Shown here: positions 24,349 to 33,849 of the stretch, in pieces
Layout of the letters: each line of letters opens with the position of its first letter
How positions within the stretch are numbered: the stretch's first letter is position 1
The notes under the pieces: generated by a model
Seen by the model: the letters and a program-made list of their open reading frames with translations, nothing else
The model's database searches: none
What the model was told of the DNA's origin: nothing
NCBI GenBank assembly: GCA_029782145.1
Contig: JAKOVH010000002.1
Coordinates: 56,097 to 120,096 of the forward strand
Direction: 5' to 3'
DNA: 64,000 bases
Source: Actinomycetes bacterium
GTDB lineage: Bacteria; Actinomycetota; Acidimicrobiia; Acidimicrobiales; Acidimicrobilacustridaceae
Program-made: the position numbers and the translations under genes

Positions 24349-25779
24349 ATGAGTCCGTCCCCGTCCAGCCCCGACCGGGGGATGCTGTCGCTCTTCGCCG
24401 CCCTCACCGCGGTGTTCGTCTTCGTCCTGGGCACGATCGGTGTGATCGTGGTGGTGAACGACACCGCCTCGTCCTCGTCGACGGGCTCGGGCTCGTCGCA
24501 GGTGGAGGTCACCCTGAGCGACTTCGCCATCGCTCCGAAGACCATGTCGGCGGCCGCCGGCCAGGTCACCTTGTCGATCAAGAACGACGGTGCGGTCCTG
24601 CACAACGTGCAGATCGCCGCGCTGGGCAAGACCTCGGCCGACCTGGCGCCGGGCGCCCACGGCACGCTCGACCTCGGCAACGTCGCCCCGGGCACCTACG
24701 AGGTCATCTGCGCCGTCCCCGGCCACGCCGCCGCCGGCATGACCGCCACGCTCGTGGTCGGTGACGCCGGGTCGAGCGGGGCGTCGACCGCGACCAGCGG
24801 CTCGTCGGCGGGCGCCATGCACACCATGGCCGCCGGTTCGAGCACCGGCGGCGACGCCGCGACGATCGACGTCAACGCCGCCCCGCCGGACGGCTTCACC
24901 GCTCGTGACCCCAACGCCCCGGCACCGCTGCCGGGCACCGTGCACGAGATCACCCTCGAGGCCCGAGAGACCGTCCTGGAGGTCGCGCCCGGCGTCACCC
25001 AGCAGATGTGGACCTTCAACCGGCCGGGCGAGGAGCCGACGGTGCCGGGACCGATCCTGCGGGGCAAGGTCGGCGACACCTTCCGCGTCACTCTCGTGAA
25101 CGAGGGCAGCATCCAGCACTCGATCGACTTCCACGCCAGCAAGGTGGCCTGGAGCGACGAGATGCGCTCCATCGCCCCCGGTGAGTCGCTGGTGTACGAG
25201 TTCACCGCCGACTACGCGGGCGCCTACATGTACCACTGCGGCACGGCGCCGGCGCTGCACCACATCGGCAACGGGATGTACGGCGCCATCATCATCGACC
25301 CGCCCCAGCTCGCCCCGGTCGACCACGAGTTCGTGATGGTGCAGAGCGAGCTCTACCTCGGGCCCGAGGGGCAGCCCGGCGACCTGACCAAGATGCAGAA
25401 CGACGACTGGGACGCAGTGGTGTTCAACGGCTACGTCAACCAGTACAAGTTCCAGCCGATCCGGGTGGAGCCCGACCAGCGCATCCGGGTGTGGGTCGTC
25501 GACGACGGCCCGTCGGAGAACTCGGCCTTCCACGTGGTCGGCACCGTGTTCGACACGGTCTGGAAGGAGGGCAGCTACCTGCTGCAGCCGGATGCCCGAA
25601 AGGGTGGCTCACAGGTCCTCGACCTGCAGCCGGCGCAGGGAGGGTTCGTCGAGTTCAGCCTGGCCGAGAAGGGCTACTACCCGATGGTGACCCACAAGTT
25701 CTCGAACGTGGGGAAGGGCGCCATGGGTCTGTTCCAGGCGGGCGACGTCGCCCCCCTTGCCGGCGGCGGCGGCCACTGA
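24349..25779 (+). CDS. NirK-like multicopper enzyme with N-terminal cupredoxin
   Basis: A membrane-anchored, externally facing copper protein of 476 residues. A transmembrane anchor (residues about 12-37) precedes a cupredoxin domain (about 48-140) with a type 1 copper motif, CAVPGHAAAGM. A Ser/Thr/Gly linker leads to a two-domain unit like copper nitrite reductase. HSIDFHAS supplies the catalytic Asp and a type 2 His, YHCGTAPALHHIGNGM the type 1 Cys/His/Met set, SAFHVVG the expected catalytic His and MVTHKF a further type 2 His. It could reduce nitrite to NO or oxidise metals or organics. The ribosome site CGGAGG favours the ATG at 24349. Confidence 0.85.
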   Translation: MSPSPSSPDRGMLSLFAALTAVFVFVLGTIGVIVVVNDTASSSSTGSGSSQVEVTLSDFAIAPKTMSAAAGQVTLSIKNDGAVLHNVQIAALGKTSADLAPGAHGTLDLGNVAPGTYEVICAVPGHAAAGMTATLVVGDAGSSGASTATSGSSAGAMHTMAAGSSTGGDAATIDVNAAPPDGFTARDPNAPAPLPGTVHEITLEARETVLEVAPGVTQQMWTFNRPGEEPTVPGPILRGKVGDTFRVTLVNEGSIQHSIDFHASKVAWSDEMRSIAPGESLVYEFTADYAGAYMYHCGTAPALHHIGNGMYGAIIIDPPQLAPVDHEFVMVQSELYLGPEGQPGDLTKMQNDDWDAVVFNGYVNQYKFQPIRVEPDQRIRVWVVDDGPSENSAFHVVGTVFDTVWKEGSYLLQPDARKGGSQVLDLQPAQGGFVEFSLAEKGYYPMVTHKFSNVGKGAMGLFQAGDVAPLAGGGGH

Positions 25780-25855
25780 GCGACGCCGCGAGGCGCGCGT
25801 CGCGCATGGCGGGGGACCGGCGCCGGCTCCGCTCCGCTCCGCTCTAGAAGAGCGG
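25780..25855. terminator. Convergent terminator hairpins
   Basis: Two stems lie between converging genes. GCGACGC (25780-25786) pairs with GCGTCGC (25797-25803). CCGCTCT (25839-25845) pairs with AGAGCGG (25849-25855) around aga and overlaps the stop of the dioxygenase gene. Between them runs a gctcc triplication. No long T-run is present. Confidence 0.5.
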
Positions 25856-26719
25856 GGCCGGGGCCGGCGTCGCCGCGGGGTCGACGATGCAGGTGAACAG
25901 CGCGGTGTGGCCCGGTTCGCCCCCCGGTCGGGCGGCGAGTGTGGCCAGCGCCCCGGGGCCGGCCTGGCGGTAGATGCTGTCCTGGTCGTTGGTGGTGCGG
26001 GTGCCGGTGTGGGCCGTGTAGGGCGCCCCGGCCAGGATCGCCGCGGTGGCGGTCTCGTCGAAGAAGGCCTGGCCCACGTGGGCCACGTGCCCGCCTGCGT
26101 AGGTGGTGCCGAGGCTGCCGCCCTCGAGGACCTTCAGGTGGACGTGCACGGTGCGGCCCTCGTACCAGCCGGGGAAGACGGTGGCGAACGTCGCCACCCC
26201 GTCGGCGCCGGTGAGCTGGACCCCGCGCAGGTAGCGCTCGTCGTTGGTGCCGCCCGCCGCGGTGGCCGCCAGGCTGTTGCCGTTCCAGCCGGAGTACTCG
26301 CCGCCGGCGTCGCAGTGCCACACGTCGACGGCCGCGCCGGCGAGCGGGGCGCAGTCCGGGAGCGACAGCACCCGCACCCGCAGCTCGAGCGGCGACCCGG
26401 GCTTCCCCTCGGTGATGTCGGAGCGGACGGGTTGCCCGTCGAGGTGGTAGGGGCCGGCGGTGAGCTCGGGGCTCAGCACGCACGCGGCCGGCGTGGGCCA
26501 CGCCGGCACACCGCCGGTGTCGACCCCGCCGCCGGCCGGCGAGGTGGTGCCCGGTGCGTCCGACGTCGAACCCGAGCCGCCTGAGGCGCCCGAGCCGCCC
26601 GACGCACAGCCGGCGAGCAGCAGGACGGCCCCGCCGACGATCAGCTCGCGCCGACCGAGGCGCCGGGGGACCGGCGGCGGGTCCGGCAGCGGGGCAGCGG
26701 GTGCGGGCACGGGCCCCAT
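25844..26719 (-). CDS. Exported intradiol ring-cleavage dioxygenase-like lipoprotein
   Basis: A 291-residue protein of the catechol/protocatechuate intradiol dioxygenase family. AVDVWHCDAGGEYSG holds the first Tyr iron ligand; FPGWYEGRTVHVHLKV holds the second Tyr and both His ligands, so the non-haem Fe(III) site is intact. Unlike cytoplasmic family members it starts with an Arg-rich stretch and a hydrophobic signal ending in LLAGC, a lipobox, then a Ser/Gly linker. It is thus expected on the cell surface. The RR preceding the hydrophobic stretch allows Tat export. Extracellular aromatic (for example lignin-derived) cleavage is a plausible role. Confidence 0.85.
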   Translation of the reverse strand: MGPVPAPAAPLPDPPPVPRRLGRRELIVGGAVLLLAGCASGGSGASGGSGSTSDAPGTTSPAGGGVDTGGVPAWPTPAACVLSPELTAGPYHLDGQPVRSDITEGKPGSPLELRVRVLSLPDCAPLAGAAVDVWHCDAGGEYSGWNGNSLAATAAGGTNDERYLRGVQLTGADGVATFATVFPGWYEGRTVHVHLKVLEGGSLGTTYAGGHVAHVGQAFFDETATAAILAGAPYTAHTGTRTTNDQDSIYRQAGPGALATLAARPGGEPGHTALFTCIVDPAATPAPAPLF

Positions 26720-26727
26720 GCTCGCGC

Positions 26728-27531
26728 TCAGGTGCCCGTGAAGTTCGGCTCGCGCTTCTCGAGGAACGCCCGGGGGCCCTCAGCGGCGTCGTTCGACGCC
26801 ATCACCTTGGCCCCGTGGGCCATCTCGACGGTGAACGCCTCGGTCTCCGGCATGGCCTCGGTCTCGCGCAGGGTGGCGAGGATGCCCCTCACCGCCAGCG
26901 GCCCGTTGCGGGCGATGCGCTCGGCGATCCTGCGGGCCTCGGCCAGGGCCTGGCCGTCGGGCACGACCCGGTTGACCAACCCCAGCTCGTAGGCCCGCTG
27001 GGCGGTGATGTCGTCGCCGGTCAGCAGCATCTCGGCGGCCACCGCGTAGCTCACCTGGCGACGGAGGCGCACGGCCGAACCGGCCATCGGGAACAGGCCG
27101 CGCTGCACCTCGGTCACCCCGAACACGGCCGACTCGCCGGCGACCCGGATGTCGGTGCCCTGCAGGATCTCGGTGCCGCCCGCCCGGGCGAACCCCTCGG
27201 CGGCGAGGATCACCGGCTTGGTCGGGCGGTACGTCTTGAGCCACCCCCCGAGGATGACCTCGGGCTGGTCCTTGAACCGCTGCAGCCACTCGTTGTCGAC
27301 CACCCCGGCCCGCAGGCGGCCGATCTCGGCCAGGTCCATGCCGGCGCAGAACGTGTCGCCCTTGCCGGTGAGGATGGCGACCCGCAGGTCGTCGTCGGTG
27401 TCGAGGCGCACCCAGGCGTCGTAGAGGCGGCACAGCACCTCGGCGTTGGCGGCGTTCTTCTTCTCCGGTCGGTTGATCGTGACCGTCAGGATCGGGCCGT
27501 CGGCCTCGACGAGCACCAGCGGTTCGGACAT
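26728..27531 (-). CDS. Enoyl-CoA hydratase/isomerase family protein
   Basis: A crotonase-fold protein of 267 residues. FCAGMDLAEIGRL is the first oxyanion-hole segment and GFARAGGTEILQGTDIRVA the second; VTEVQRGLFPMAG covers the usual catalytic acidic region. It hydrates or isomerises an enoyl-CoA in fatty-acid or related degradation. It lies 8 bases after the start of the dioxygenase gene and upstream of it in transcription, so they may be co-transcribed. The 235-base gap on its 5' side holds two palindromes that may control it or the divergent amidohydrolase. Confidence 0.9.
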   Translation of the reverse strand: MSEPLVLVEADGPILTVTINRPEKKNAANAEVLCRLYDAWVRLDTDDDLRVAILTGKGDTFCAGMDLAEIGRLRAGVVDNEWLQRFKDQPEVILGGWLKTYRPTKPVILAAEGFARAGGTEILQGTDIRVAGESAVFGVTEVQRGLFPMAGSAVRLRRQVSYAVAAEMLLTGDDITAQRAYELGLVNRVVPDGQALAEARRIAERIARNGPLAVRGILATLRETEAMPETEAFTVEMAHGAKVMASNDAAEGPRAFLEKREPNFTGT

Positions 27532-27660
27532 CGGCGGTGTTCCCTTCCGTGGTCGTGCGACCGGGCGACCGTACCCTGTCCGGCCCGGGCGGCGGCGAGG
27601 GGGCGCGCCGCCGACCACCGGGCCGCGCACCGCGGGCCGGCGCCGCCGGGGACCGGGGAC

Positions 27661-27695
27661 CTGACGCCACTGTCAGAAGACGGGACCTAGGTCCC
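27661..27695. promoter_or_regulatory. Two adjacent operator-like palindromes
   Basis: CTGAC, six bases, GTCAG (27661-27676) is followed five bases later by GGGACCTAGGTCCC (27682-27695), a perfect 14-base palindrome. Both lie in the divergent gap between the enoyl-CoA hydratase and the amidohydrolase. They are good candidates for TetR-type repressor sites, although no cognate gene is adjacent. Confidence 0.5.
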
Positions 27696-27766
27696 TAGGC
27701 CGGCGAGAGCGCCGTTCCTATGGTGCGAAGAGACGCACCGCTGCTCGCCCTCGGAGGAAACCCGCG

Positions 27767-28981
27767 ATGGAGTACACGCCCTACAGCCCGGACATGGCCT
27801 ACTCGGACTTCGGCCACCCGGTGTTCGACTGCGACTTCCACCTCTACGAGGGACCGGACGCCTTCACCCGCTACCTGCCGAGCGCGTACAAGGGCCTGGT
27901 GCGCCTGGCCGAGATCGACGGCCGCACCAAGATGATCATCCGGGGCAAGGTCTCCGACTACATCCCCAACCCGACCTTCCAGGTCGTCGCCGAGCCGGGG
28001 TCGGCCGCCGAGTACTTCTCGGGGCGCAACACCGAGGGCAAGAGCTACCGCGAGATCGTCCGCCCGATGCGGGCCATCCCCGAGTTCACCGACCGCGACG
28101 CCCGCCTGGCGCTGATGGACCGGATGCACATCCAGTCGATCTGCAACTTCCCGACCCTGGCGTCGCTCATCGAGGTGAACTTCATGGACGACCCGGTCGG
28201 CACCCAGGTGCTGGTCCACGCGTTCAACGAGTGGCTCTTCGACGAGTGGGGCTTCAACTACCAGAACCGCATCTTCACCACGCCGATCATGAACCTGGCC
28301 GACGCCGAGGGGGCCGTGAAGGAGCTCGAGTGGGCCCTCGAGCGGGGCGCCAAGACGGTGCTGGTGCGGCCCGGCCCGGTGGCCGGCTTCCGGGGGCCCA
28401 AGTCGCCGTTCCTGCCCGACAGCGACCCGTTCTGGGCGGCCGTGCAGGACGCCGGCATCCCGGTGATGCTCCACGCCTCGGACTCGGGCTACCAGAAGTT
28501 CGCCAACGAGTGGAGCGGCGCCGACCGTGAGATGCGCCCCTTCGAGCAGGACGTGTTCGCCACCGTCTCGCAGTCGCACCGGCCGATCATGGACACCGTG
28601 TTCTCGGCGGTGTGCCACGGCATGCTCTCGCGGTTCCCCGGCGTGCGGCTCGGCTCCATCGAGAACGGCGGCGTGTGGATGAACCGGGTGGTCGAGGACC
28701 TCGTCGACGGCTACGGCAAGATGCCCCACCTCTTCGCCGAGCACCCCCTCGACGTCCTCAAGCGGTCGTTGTACGTGGCGCCCTACTGGGAGGAGCCGCT
28801 GCAGCCGCTGATCGACACCGTCGGGCTCGACCACATCCTGTTCAACTCGGACTGGCCCCACCCCGAGGGCCTGGCCGACCCGGTCGAGTACGCGGTGTTC
28901 GCCCGCGACGAGGTGGGCCTCCCCGAGGGCGACGTCGCCCGGATCATGGGCGGCAACATGCACGAGCTGATGGGCGTCTGA
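27767..28981 (+). CDS. Amidohydrolase family protein (amidohydrolase 2)
   Basis: A TIM-barrel hydrolase or decarboxylase of 404 residues. DCDFHLYEGPDAF gives the N-terminal metal-site pattern (in place of HxH), VMLHASDSGY the barrel His, and LFNSDWPHPEG the C-terminal Asp of the amidohydrolase-2 family. Relatives include aminocarboxymuconate semialdehyde decarboxylase-type enzymes and many uncharacterised actinobacterial proteins acting on aromatic or CoA-linked compounds. The ribosome site CGGAGGAAA lies about 8 bases before the ATG. Proximity to an exported intradiol dioxygenase could indicate aromatic degradation. Confidence 0.88.
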   Translation: MEYTPYSPDMAYSDFGHPVFDCDFHLYEGPDAFTRYLPSAYKGLVRLAEIDGRTKMIIRGKVSDYIPNPTFQVVAEPGSAAEYFSGRNTEGKSYREIVRPMRAIPEFTDRDARLALMDRMHIQSICNFPTLASLIEVNFMDDPVGTQVLVHAFNEWLFDEWGFNYQNRIFTTPIMNLADAEGAVKELEWALERGAKTVLVRPGPVAGFRGPKSPFLPDSDPFWAAVQDAGIPVMLHASDSGYQKFANEWSGADREMRPFEQDVFATVSQSHRPIMDTVFSAVCHGMLSRFPGVRLGSIENGGVWMNRVVEDLVDGYGKMPHLFAEHPLDVLKRSLYVAPYWEEPLQPLIDTVGLDHILFNSDWPHPEGLADPVEYAVFARDEVGLPEGDVARIMGGNMHELMGV

Positions 28982-28994
28982 GTTCGACGCCCTC

Positions 28995-29042
28995 GCGACA
29001 GGGCGCCGGCCGCGGTCAGGGGGCTGCGGCCGGCGCTGTCGC
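28995..29042. terminator. Strong bidirectional hairpin
   Basis: The left arm (28995-29013) and right arm (29026-29042) pair over 17 bp with one 2-base bulge; the 12-base loop includes the stop codon of the MFS gene. It lies between converging genes and can end both transcripts. No U-tract follows. Confidence 0.7.
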
Positions 29043-30629
29043 GTCCGAGGCCTCGTCGGTGCCGGGCAGCGAGGTCGGCAGGTTGGCGGTCGACACGAGC
29101 GACACGAGCGCCAGCACCGCGGCGGCGAGCAGCCCCGCCTTCAGCGAGTTCATCTGGGCCTGCTCGTAGTCGTCGACGACCGCCGCAGTGGTCGCGGCGT
29201 CGAGCCCGGCACGGCGAGCGGCGTCCTCGAGCTGGTCGACGGCGACGAAGTCGATGCCGTTGCCGGCGGCGACGCTGATCTGCTGGGACACCTCGGCGCT
29301 GATGCGCTCGTCGCCCTCTACCTGGCGGACGAACACGCTGGTGAGCCCCACCAGCACGATGGCGCCGATGAGCGCGACGCCGAGCGACGAGCCGAGCTGC
29401 TGGCCCGTGTACTGCAGGCCGCCGGCCTCGCCTCGACCCGACGCGCTGACCGAGGACTGCACCACGTTGCCGAGCTGCGACACGATCAGCCCCATGCCGA
29501 CGCCGAGCACGGCCATGGACACGGCGAAGCCGGTGTCGTTCAGGAGCGGCTCGATGGTCGCGAGCAGCAGCAGGGCGGCCACGACCACGGTGAGCAGCCC
29601 CACCCGCACGATGGTGCGCACCGACACCCTGCTCGACAGGCGCGACCCCAGGGCCGAGAACACGAACATGGTGATCGAGATGGGCAGCATGCGGATGCCG
29701 GTGTCGAGGGCGTCGAGCCCCACCACGAGCTGCAGGTAGAGGGGCACGACGAAGAAGATGCCCATGAGCACCAGGTTCTGGGTGAACAACCCCACCAGGC
29801 CGGCCCGCAGCGGCGGCACCCGCAGCAGGCCGAGGTGCACGAGGGGGTCGTCGCCGAGCCGCTCGCGGCGGTGCTGCCAGGCGACGAACGCCCACAGCAG
29901 CAGGCCGCCGCCGATCACCACGAACACGGCCAGGGAGAAGCCGAACGGCTCGACCGGAGAGTCCTTGGGCACGAGGAAGCCCCAGGTGCTCGACTGCAGG
30001 ACGCCGAGCACCACCGCGCCCAGGCCGAGCGCCGACAGGACGGACCCCACCAGGTCGAGGCGAGGAGCGGGCCCCGAGCGCACGGCATCGCCCACCTTGG
30101 GCGTCAGCGCCAGGATGAACGCCACGAGCACGACCTCGCCGACGAACACGATCCGCCAGGTGACCTCGGTGGTCGCCCACCCACCCACGATCGGGCCGAC
30201 GGCGATGCCGGCACCGGCGACCCCGCCGATCACCGCGTAGGCCGCCTTGCGGGCCTTGCCGTCGAAGTTGCCAGCGATGAGGGCGGCCAGCGCCGGCAGC
30301 ACCAGGGCCGCACCGACACCTTCGAGGATCGACCAGCCGAGGGCCAGCACCGCCACGTTGGGGGCGGCGGCGGTGACCGCCGACCCGCACGCGTAGATCA
30401 CGAGGCCGATCACGAAGGCCCGACGCCGACCGATGATGTCGCCGACCTTGCCGCCCGTCATCATCAGCATCGCCATGACGAGGCAGTAGAGGGTGATGAC
30501 CGCCTGGATCGTGGGCACGGTGGTGTCGAAGTCGGCGACGAGCTGGCTGATCGACACGTTCATCACCGACTGGTCGAGCACCATCACGAACTGGGCGGTC
30601 GCCAGGGCGACCAGGGTCATGCGCTTCAT
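29016..30629 (-). CDS. MFS drug-exporter, DHA2 (14-TMS) family
   Basis: A 537-residue integral membrane protein with about 14 hydrophobic helices. [16 protein letters not shown] is the DHA2 helix-1 motif, [17 protein letters not shown] the MFS motif A loop and [16 protein letters not shown] the motif in helix 4. It should expel hydrophobic compounds using the proton gradient. The last 40 residues are Ala/Thr/Pro-rich, and an extracellular loop of about 60 residues precedes the final helix. A GGGAGAG ribosome site lies just upstream of the ATG at 30629. No linked regulator is evident. Confidence 0.92.
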   Translation of the reverse strand: MKRMTLVALATAQFVMVLDQSVMNVSISQLVADFDTTVPTIQAVITLYCLVMAMLMMTGGKVGDIIGRRRAFVIGLVIYACGSAVTAAAPNVAVLALGWSILEGVGAALVLPALAALIAGNFDGKARKAAYAVIGGVAGAGIAVGPIVGGWATTEVTWRIVFVGEVVLVAFILALTPKVGDAVRSGPAPRLDLVGSVLSALGLGAVVLGVLQSSTWGFLVPKDSPVEPFGFSLAVFVVIGGGLLLWAFVAWQHRRERLGDDPLVHLGLLRVPPLRAGLVGLFTQNLVLMGIFFVVPLYLQLVVGLDALDTGIRMLPISITMFVFSALGSRLSSRVSVRTIVRVGLLTVVVAALLLLATIEPLLNDTGFAVSMAVLGVGMGLIVSQLGNVVQSSVSASGRGEAGGLQYTGQQLGSSLGVALIGAIVLVGLTSVFVRQVEGDERISAEVSQQISVAAGNGIDFVAVDQLEDAARRAGLDAATTAAVVDDYEQAQMNSLKAGLLAAAVLALVSLVSTANLPTSLPGTDEASDATAPAAAP

Positions 30630-30808
30630 CGGTCTCTCCCGGTCACCGGAGCCGTGCGGCTGCCAAGAGCATGCCCGCTCGACGCTGGGGCCCCGGGGAC
30701 CGGCGCACCGGGACGGGGGAGCGGAGACGTGACAGAGTGCGGGCGGAGTGGGCCGGCGGGGCCGGCCCTCCCGTCGACACGGGCCCCGCGACGCACGGAG
30801 GGCAGGAC

Positions 30809-31741
30809 ATGAGGATCGCCGACGACGTCACCCAGCTGATCGGCGGCACGCCGTTGGTGCGGCTGCGGCGCATCACCGACGGCGCCGGCGCCGAGGTGGT
30901 GGCCAAGCTCGAGTACTTCAACCCGGCGCACAGCGTGAAGGACCGCATCGGCGTGGCCATGATCGACGCCGCCGAGCAGGCCGGCCGCATCGGCCCCGAC
31001 ACCATCGTGGTCGAGCCCACCAGCGGCAACACGGGCATCGCCCTGGCCATGGTGTGCGCCGCCCGCGGCTACCGGTGCGTGTTCACCATGCCCGAGACCA
31101 TGAGCAGGGAGCGCCGGGCCCTGCTGCGGGGTTACGGCGCCGAGCTCGTGCTCACGCCCGGCCCCGACGGCATGGCCGGCGCCATCGCCAAGGCCCAGGA
31201 GCTCGTCGACAGCGACCCCCGCTACTTCATGCCCCAGCAGTTCGAGAACCCGGCCAACCCGGCCGTGCACCGGGCCACCACCGCCGAGGAGATCTGGGCC
31301 GACACCGACGGCACGGTCGACATCGTCGTCGCCGGGGTGGGCACCGGCGGCACCATCACCGGGGTGGGCGAGGTGCTCAAGGAGCGCAAGCCGTCGGTCC
31401 AGATGGTCGCGGTGGAGCCGACCGCCTCGCCCGTGCTCTCCGGCGGGCAGAAGGGGCCGCACCCGATCCAGGGCATCGGCGCCGGGTTCGTGCCGGCCAT
31501 CCTCGACACCGGGGTGATCGACGAGGTCGTGCAGGTCGACAACGACGACGCCTTCGACCTCGCCCGCCGCGCCGCTCGGGAGGAGGGGCTGCTCGTGGGC
31601 ATCTCCTCCGGCGCCGCGCTGTGGGCGGCCATCGAGGTGGCCCGGCGGGAGGAGAACGCCGGGCGGCTCGTCGTCGTGATCATCCCCTCGTTCGGCGAGC
31701 GCTACCTGAGCACCGCGCTCTTCGCCGGGCTCACCGACTGA
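30809..31741 (+). CDS. cysK: Cysteine synthase A (O-acetylserine sulfhydrylase)
   Basis: A PLP enzyme of 310 residues that makes L-cysteine from O-acetylserine and sulfide. [11 protein letters not shown] opens the fold, PAHSVKDR carries the PLP-binding Lys44, [12 protein letters not shown] is the Asn-containing substrate loop, and [10 protein letters not shown] binds the PLP phosphate. The C-terminus has [11 protein letters not shown] with the Ser contacting the pyridine nitrogen. I chose the ATG at 30809 (ribosome site GGAGGGCAGG). It is followed after 11 bases by serine acetyltransferase, forming a compact cysteine operon. Confidence 0.95.
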   Translation: MRIADDVTQLIGGTPLVRLRRITDGAGAEVVAKLEYFNPAHSVKDRIGVAMIDAAEQAGRIGPDTIVVEPTSGNTGIALAMVCAARGYRCVFTMPETMSRERRALLRGYGAELVLTPGPDGMAGAIAKAQELVDSDPRYFMPQQFENPANPAVHRATTAEEIWADTDGTVDIVVAGVGTGGTITGVGEVLKERKPSVQMVAVEPTASPVLSGGQKGPHPIQGIGAGFVPAILDTGVIDEVVQVDNDDAFDLARRAAREEGLLVGISSGAALWAAIEVARREENAGRLVVVIIPSFGERYLSTALFAGLTD

Positions 31742-31752
31742 GGGACGCGCCC

Positions 31753-32451
31753 GTGCTCGAGCAGGTCCGGCGCGACATCCAGGCGGCGAGGGACCGCGAC
31801 CCCGCGGCCCGCAGCGCGCTCGAGGTCGCCCTCACCTACGCCGGCCTCCACGCCGTGTGGGGCCACCGCATCAGCCACTGGTTGTGGCGCCGTCACCGTC
31901 GGCTGCTGGCCCGGGTGGTGTCCCAGCTGGTGCGCTGGCTCACCCTCGTCGAGATCCACCCGGCGGCCGAGCTGGGGCCGGGGCTGTTCATCGACCACGG
32001 TGCCGGCGTGGTGATCGGCGAGACGGCCCGGATCGGCGCCGACGTGACGATCTACCACGGCGTCACCCTGGGCGGCACCCGCCTCGAGCGGGGCACGCGC
32101 CACCCCACCATCGGCGACCGCGTCACGCTCGGGGCCGGCGCCAAGCTGCTCGGCCCCATCACCGTCGGCGACGGCAGCCGCATCGGGGCCAACGCGGTGG
32201 TCGTGAAGGACGTCCCGCCCGAGTCGGTCGTCGTGGGCGTGCCCGGCCAGGTCATCGCCCGCAGCCGGCGACGGCCGGCGGGGGCGCCGGTCGACCTCGA
32301 CGCCGAGGTCCCCGACCTCGTCGGCGTCAGCCTCCAGGCGCTGCTGCGCCGGGTCGACGACCTCGAGACCAGCGTGCTCGGCCACCTCACCCAGCAGGAC
32401 CGCCGCCCGTCGGAGAGCGGGGTCTGGGCGGGAGAGGACTTCTCGATCTGA
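31753..32451 (+). CDS. cysE: Serine O-acetyltransferase
   Basis: A 232-residue enzyme that acetylates serine from acetyl-CoA, giving the substrate for CysK. Residues about 60-170 form a left-handed beta-helix with hexapeptide repeats; [12 protein letters not shown] contains the catalytic Asp-His pair and HGVTLGGT follows. It has the short N-terminal helical domain of EpsC-type enzymes. The C-terminus is about 50 residues longer than usual and ends in DFSI; a terminal Ile is what CysK active sites bind in the cysteine synthase complex. The start is GTG. Confidence 0.93.
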   Translation: MLEQVRRDIQAARDRDPAARSALEVALTYAGLHAVWGHRISHWLWRRHRRLLARVVSQLVRWLTLVEIHPAAELGPGLFIDHGAGVVIGETARIGADVTIYHGVTLGGTRLERGTRHPTIGDRVTLGAGAKLLGPITVGDGSRIGANAVVVKDVPPESVVVGVPGQVIARSRRRPAGAPVDLDAEVPDLVGVSLQALLRRVDDLETSVLGHLTQQDRRPSESGVWAGEDFSI

Positions 32452-32453
32452 GC

Positions 32454-32501
32454 GTCGGCGAACCGCGAACTCGTCTCGTGAGAGCGAGGTTCTCCGCCGA
32501 C
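32454..32501 (+). terminator. Hairpin after cysE
   Basis: GTCGGCG with AACC (32454-32464) pairs with GGTT and CGCCGAC (32488-32501), giving an 11-bp stem with one bulge, three bases after the cysE stop. It is plausible as a terminator between cysE and the P450 gene. Confidence 0.45.
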
Positions 32502-32512
32502 GAGGCGCGAAC

Positions 32513-32518
32513 TATCAT
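32513..32518 (+). promoter_or_regulatory. Possible -10 box for the P450 gene
   Basis: TATCAT lies 38 bases before the P450 ATG; a weak TTCTCC sits 17 bases further up. It is AT-rich against a GC-rich background, consistent with a sigma-70-type promoter, but the -35 match is poor. Confidence 0.3.
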
Positions 32519-32556
32519 CGGGCGCGCCGGACGACGCCCCGGGGGGACCACTGCCG

Positions 32557-33849
32557 ATGACCACCGACTTCGATGCGGTCGACTTCTTCCGCGACCAGGA
32601 CCTGGTCGCGGACCCGTACCCGTACTTCGACGCCCTGCGCGCCGAGTGCCCCGTGCGGCGCGAGCCGCACCACGACGTGGTGATGGTGACCGGCTACGAC
32701 GAGGCGGTCGAGATCTACAACGACACCGAGCGCTTCTCGTCGTGCACGTCCGTCACCGGGCCCTTCCCCGGGTTCCCGGTGCCGCTCGAGGGCGACGACG
32801 TGAGCGAGCTCATCGAGCAGCATCGCGACGAGCTGCCGATGAGCGACCAGCTGCCCACCATGGACCCGCCGGCCCACACCGCCCACCGGGCCCTGCTCAT
32901 GCGGCTCATCACCCCCAAGCGCCTCAAGGAGAACGAGGCGTTCATGTGGGAGCTGGCCGACCAGCGCATCGACACCTTCCTCGCCCGCGGCGAGTGCGAG
33001 TTCATCAAGGACTACGCGCAACCCTTCGCCATGCTGGTGGTGGCCGACCTGCTCGGCGTGCCCATCGAGGACCGCCAGGGCTTCACCGACGCGCTGCTCC
33101 AGCCCCACGGCACCGGCTCGATCGGTGGCACCGGCGAGGGCGAGCAGCTCACGCACACGCCGCTCGAGTACCTCTACCAGCAGTTCACCGCCTACGTGGA
33201 GGACCGCCGGGCGAACCCCCGCACCGACGTGCTCACCGGCCTGGCCACGGCGACCTTCCCCGACGGCTCGACGCCCGAGGTGATCGACGTCGTGCGGGTG
33301 GCGGCCAACCTGTTCGCCGCCGGGCAGGAGACCACGGTGCGGTTGCTGAGCACCGCCCTCAAGTTCCTCGGCGAGGACCCCGAGCTGCAGGCCCGGCTCC
33401 GTGAGGACCGCAGCCTGATCCCCAACTTCGTCGAGGAGTGCCTGCGCATCGAGAGCCCGGTGAAGGGCGACTTCCGGCTCTCGAGGCTGCCGGTCACCGT
33501 GGGCGGCGTCGACCTGCCCGCCGGCACCACCGTGATGGTGCTCAACGGCGCCGCCAACCGCGATCCCGAGCACTTCGACGACCCGGGCGCGCTCCTGGTG
33601 GAGCGGCCCAACGCCCGCCAGCACCTGTCGTTCGGCCGCGGGATCCACACCTGCCCCGGGGCGCCGCTGGCGCGGGCCGAGGCGAGGGTCAGCCTCGAGC
33701 GCCTCCTCGACCGCACCTCCGACATCCGGGTCTCCGACGAGCACCACGGCCCGGCCGGCGCCCGCCGCTACCGCTACGTCCCGACCTTCATCCTGCGGGG
33801 CCTGACCCGCCTCCATCTCGAGCTGACCCCCGCCGAGGCCGAGGGCTGA
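32557..33849 (+). CDS. Cytochrome P450
   Basis: A soluble bacterial P450 of 430 residues. AAGQETT (residues about 254-260) is the I-helix oxygen-binding motif, E294-x-x-R297 (ECLR) the K-helix pair and FGRGIHTCPG the haem loop with ligand Cys366. It uses O2 and two electrons, probably from the ferredoxin encoded immediately downstream, to hydroxylate a lipid, terpene or xenobiotic. The ATG follows a GGGGGGACC ribosome site. The substrate is unknown; nearby acyl-CoA and atu-like genes make a terpenoid or fatty acid possible. Confidence 0.95.
   Translation: MTTDFDAVDFFRDQDLVADPYPYFDALRAECPVRREPHHDVVMVTGYDEAVEIYNDTERFSSCTSVTGPFPGFPVPLEGDDVSELIEQHRDELPMSDQLPTMDPPAHTAHRALLMRLITPKRLKENEAFMWELADQRIDTFLARGECEFIKDYAQPFAMLVVADLLGVPIEDRQGFTDALLQPHGTGSIGGTGEGEQLTHTPLEYLYQQFTAYVEDRRANPRTDVLTGLATATFPDGSTPEVIDVVRVAANLFAAGQETTVRLLSTALKFLGEDPELQARLREDRSLIPNFVEECLRIESPVKGDFRLSRLPVTVGGVDLPAGTTVMVLNGAANRDPEHFDDPGALLVERPNARQHLSFGRGIHTCPGAPLARAEARVSLERLLDRTSDIRVSDEHHGPAGARRYRYVPTFILRGLTRLHLELTPAEAEG

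Noticed and set aside
24349..25779. Idea that the copper enzyme had lost its catalytic His
   Set aside because: On counting from the type 2 ligand in MVTHKF, the His of SAFHVVG falls at the expected catalytic position, so loss cannot be claimed.
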